Assembly (NCBI GenBank): GCA_003049485.1
Contig: PYST01000591.1
Coordinates: 1 to 11,272 of the forward strand
DNA length: 11,272 nt
From: Ophioceras dolichostomum
Lineage: Eukaryota > Ascomycota > Sordariomycetes > Magnaporthales > Ophioceraceae
Reading direction: 5' to 3'
Below, in pieces: positions 9,251-11,272 of the stretch (positions within the stretch are counted from its first letter, which is position 1; every line of letters starts with the position of its first letter). A program made the translations under genes and the position numbers. The notes below the pieces were generated by a model, which saw nothing but the letters and a program-made list of their open reading frames with translations, ran no database searches and was not told where the DNA came from.

Positions 9251-10066
9251 GCCCTTTCGTTGTACTGCCTCCCTACGTTCCCACTTTCCATTTATTTAGT
9301 TCCGACTTTCTGGGTACCTATCTGGGTATTTTACATTTGGATGGTAAATCAAAGGTATAGAGCGGCCATCTAGAGGTGCCCTGCCGGCCTACTCGACATG
9401 GCTGGCGTCTATTGGGTTATGCTCCCCAAACGCTTTTTCTCTTTGGTTATACAAAAACGAACTTTGCTGGGCACGATATAGAGCCATGTGCGGTTTTGTG
9501 TCGTAAATGGACTGCTTTTTTCGATCCGGTGGGTTGGACACCGGTCGGTTTCTTGTTTTTGTCTCATTTGCTATCTCTTTTTGCTTTTGGTTGCGGCATT
9601 TTCTGGGTTGCTCGGGTGGACAACACGTCCTTTTTCATGCCTGGATTCGTTCTCTGGTTTCCCTGGTTGCTTTGTATATAGTACGGGTGGCATCGGCATC
9701 AGAACGGCATCAATTTGTGGCAGGTTTTATTGTTCGCTACCTAAGGTAGTAGGTAGGTACCTAGGTACTTATTTGAGATGCGTGTCATTAGGATATCATC
9801 ATTGCTTTAAGTAATATTGAAGTCTACCTAGTAAGGAGCCTACATGAAGATCTTGTTCCTCTTCCGGCCTTTTTTTTTTATCATGCAACTCTATACCTAC
9901 GTTTCGGTACAGTACACCCCCTCGGTAAAAAACAAGCCAAGGGCCCTGAAAAGAAACACGCTCTAAAACCGACAGAGATACATGGATCTGGGACGAGGAC
10001 AGAGAGGAGCGAAAAGAAGCAGACGAAAATGAAATGAAATGCAGAAATGAGGAGGAAGAAATAAAT
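9251..10066. other. CLC 3' flank and noncoding spacer
   Basis: This stretch should contain the CLC 3' UTR and poly(A) site, but no unambiguous poly(A) signal could be picked. The part at about 9400-9700 is T-rich with short open frames of no recognisable family. From about 9985 it turns purine-rich (repeated GAAATGAAATG- and GAGGAGG-like words) and leads into the minisatellite, as if it held a decayed version of the same sequence. I see no gene here. Confidence 0.6.
9737..9768. repeat. TAGG-rich inverted-repeat cluster
   Basis: CTACCT-A-AGGTAG (9737-9749) is a perfect 6-bp inverted repeat around one base, and GTACCTAGGTAC (9757-9768) is a perfect 12-bp palindrome, with TAGGTAGG between them. 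Related TAGGTACC-type words occur elsewhere in the window's noncoding DNA (near 4414, 9313 and 9825). Function is unknown. It could extrude a small hairpin, or be a low-complexity intergenic motif. Confidence 0.55.
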
Positions 10067-10878
10067 GAAGAAAGGAGAATGAAGAAAGGAGAATGAAGAA
10101 AGGAGAATGAAGAAAGGAGAATGAAGAAAGGAGAATGAAGAAAGGAGAATGAAGAAAGGAGAATGAAGAAAGGAGAATGAAGAAAGGAGAATGAAGAAAG
10201 GAGAATGAAGAAAGGAGAATGAAGAAAGGAGAATGAAGAAAGGAGAATGAAGAAAGGAGAATGAAGAAAGGAGAATGAAGAAAGGAGAATGAAGAAAGGA
10301 GAATGAAGAAAGGAGAATGAAGAAAGGAGAATGAAGAAAGGAGAATGAAGAAAGGAGAATGAAGAAAGGAGAATGAAGAAAGGAGAATGAAGAAAGGAGA
10401 ATGAAGAAAGGAGAATGAAGAAAGGAGAATGAAGAAAGGAGAATGAAGAAAGGAGAATGAAGAAAGGAGAATGAAGAAAGGAGAATGAAGAAAGGAGAAT
10501 GAAGAAAGGAGAATGAAGAAAGGAGAATGAAGAAAGGAGAATGAAGAAAGGAGAATGAAGAAAGGAGAATGAAGAAAGGAGAATGAAGAAAGGAGAATGA
10601 AGAAAGGAGAATGAAGAAAGGAGAATGAAGAAAGGAGAATGAAGAAAGGAGAATGAAGAAAGGAGAATGAAGAAAGGAGAATGAAGAAAGGAGAATGAAG
10701 AAAGGAGAATGAAGAAAGGAGAATGAAGAAAGGAGAATGAAGAAAGGAGAATGAAGAAAGGAGAATGAAGAAAGGAGAATGAAGAAAGGAGAATGAAGAA
10801 AGGAGAATGAAGAAAGGAGAATGAAGAAAGGAGAATGAAGAAAGGAGAATGAAGAAAGGAGAATGAAGAAAGGAGAAT
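10067..10878. repeat. Minisatellite: 58 identical copies of a 14-bp purine-rich unit
   Basis: The unit GAAGAAAGGAGAAT repeats without a visible mismatch for 812 bp (58 x 14). I checked the phase of every sequence line and it holds throughout. The plus strand is 13/14 purine (8 A, 5 G, 1 T). The flanks (about 9985-10066 and 10879-10929) are also purine-rich but irregular, and the array ends with a degenerate GAAGGAAGGGG. The minus strand has no stop codon and no ATG in the unit, so all three minus frames stay open. Because 14 is not a multiple of 3, each frame spells the same 14-residue Phe/Ser/Leu-rich period. These frames are artefacts of the repeat, not a gene. Confidence 0.97.
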
Positions 10879-10929
10879 GAAGGAAGGGGAAGACCAATAG
10901 AAGGGGTGAAAGAAAAGGAGAGGGGAACC

Positions 10930-10943
10930 AAAAAAAAAAAAAA
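10930..10943 (-). terminator. RNA polymerase III terminator (T14) of the initiator tRNA gene
   Basis: On the minus strand an uninterrupted run of 14 T begins 10 nt after the last base of the tRNA gene. Pol III stops at such T runs; four or more usually suffice in vertebrates and somewhat longer runs in fungi. Its spacing and length fit a strong terminator, and it stands between the tRNA and the minisatellite. Confidence 0.85.
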
Positions 10944-10953
10944 GAGGACGAAG

Positions 10954-11025
10954 TAGCAACTCTTGGTTTCGATCCAAGGACCTCCGGGTTATGAGCCCGG
11001 CGCGCTTCCCCTGCGCCAAGTTGCT
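10954..11025 (-). tRNA. Initiator tRNA-Met (anticodon CAT)
   Basis: This is an intronless 72-nt tRNA. All arms pair on the minus strand: acceptor AGCAACT/AGTTGCT (7 perfect pairs), D stem GCGC/GCGC, anticodon stem CCGGG/CCCGG with loop CTCATAA, variable loop AGGTC, T stem CTTGG/CCAAG with loop ATCGAAA, and A at position 73. The anticodon CAT lies at 10991-10993. Eukaryotic initiator features are present: A1-U72, three G-C pairs flanking the anticodon loop, and A54/A60 in place of the usual T54 and pyrimidine 60. It therefore starts translation rather than decoding internal Met codons. Loop position 33 is T, as in fungi and unlike the C33 of vertebrate initiators. The internal A box (TGGCGCAGGGG) and initiator-type B box (GGATCGAAACC) are intact, so the gene should be transcribed by Pol III. 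Confidence 0.96.
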
Positions 11026-11272
11026 GCAGCACGTCTAATTCGTTTGTTGAAAGCAAGACAGAAAAGCTCGCTTATGAAGGGAGAGGAAGAACGAGCCAAC
11101 GATTCGTGCGGTGGACGTGAGTGGTTGGCGTACCTGTGGGTGGTGTTGTAGTGGTGGCAATGGATCAAGCCTCCTCCCGAGTTCGGAATGTTTGTTTTGT
11201 GACTCATACCAACAAAGAAAAAAAATTTGCGCCTCACAAAATTCTATGGCACACAAGGTATGGGGGGGGGGG
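11026..11272. other. 5' flank of the tRNA gene and end of window
   Basis: These 247 bases lie upstream of the tRNA gene. Only short open frames without recognisable similarity are present. A run of A (about 11217-11225) and a terminal run of 11 G (11262-11272) are the only distinctive features. Confidence 0.5.

Noticed and set aside
9745..9768. TAGG-rich sequence considered as a telomeric repeat remnant.
   Set aside because: Fungal telomeres are usually TTAGGG tandem arrays. Here there are only a few TAGG words within palindromes and no TTAGGG run.
10067..10878. The array considered as a CRISPR or as a heat-shock-element cluster because of its repeated GAA triplets.
   Set aside because: There are no spacers, so it is not CRISPR. 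Heat-shock elements need alternating GAA and TTC blocks, and the unit has GAA only in one direction.
9799..11056. Long minus-strand ORFs (322-406 codons) that could be a repetitive hydrophobic protein.
   Set aside because: They exist only because the 14-bp unit lacks stops on that strand. The unit has no ATG, all three frames are equally open, and two of the ORFs begin at or beyond the tRNA gene.

Overview
The window looks like nuclear DNA of a filamentous ascomycete (Pezizomycotina, most likely a Sordariomycete). This rests on GC-rich coding exons, short GT-AG introns (86-252 nt) with CTAAC- or CTGAC-type branch sites, fungal-type protein families and an intronless eukaryotic initiator tRNA. 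I cannot name the species from sequence alone.

Layout. (1) Positions 14-3909, minus strand: a complete two-exon gene for an NRDE2-family nuclear protein (1269 residues predicted), a HAT-repeat protein linked in other organisms to RNA silencing, the MTR4/exosome helicase and R-loop control. (2) About 3910-5744: a divergent intergenic region of roughly 1.8 kb with no supported gene. It should hold the promoters and leaders of both flanking genes, including a 4-codon upstream ORF whose stop overlaps the first NRDE2 ATG. (3) Positions 5745-9250, plus strand: a six-exon gene for a CLC-family anion transporter (918 or 861 residues depending on the start). Both glutamates typical of Cl-/H+ exchangers and a C-terminal CBS pair are present. 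(4) Positions 9251-10066: 3' flank and noncoding sequence. (5) Positions 10067-10878: a minisatellite of 58 identical copies of a 14-bp purine-rich unit. (6) Positions 10954-11025, minus strand: an initiator tRNA-Met(CAT) gene with a T14 Pol III terminator lying between it and the minisatellite. (7) A short AT- and G-run-containing tail.

The two protein genes are divergently transcribed. Nothing in the sequence links them functionally: one is a nuclear RNA-processing factor and the other an endomembrane ion transporter. There is no operon, mobile element, CRISPR array or secondary-metabolite cluster.

I found no convincing new multi-gene system. The features most worth a second look are the perfectly homogeneous 58-unit minisatellite beside the initiator tRNA gene, a stop-free CLC intron whose length is a multiple of three and which sits just before the second CBS domain, and the overlapping uORF/start arrangement of NRDE2.
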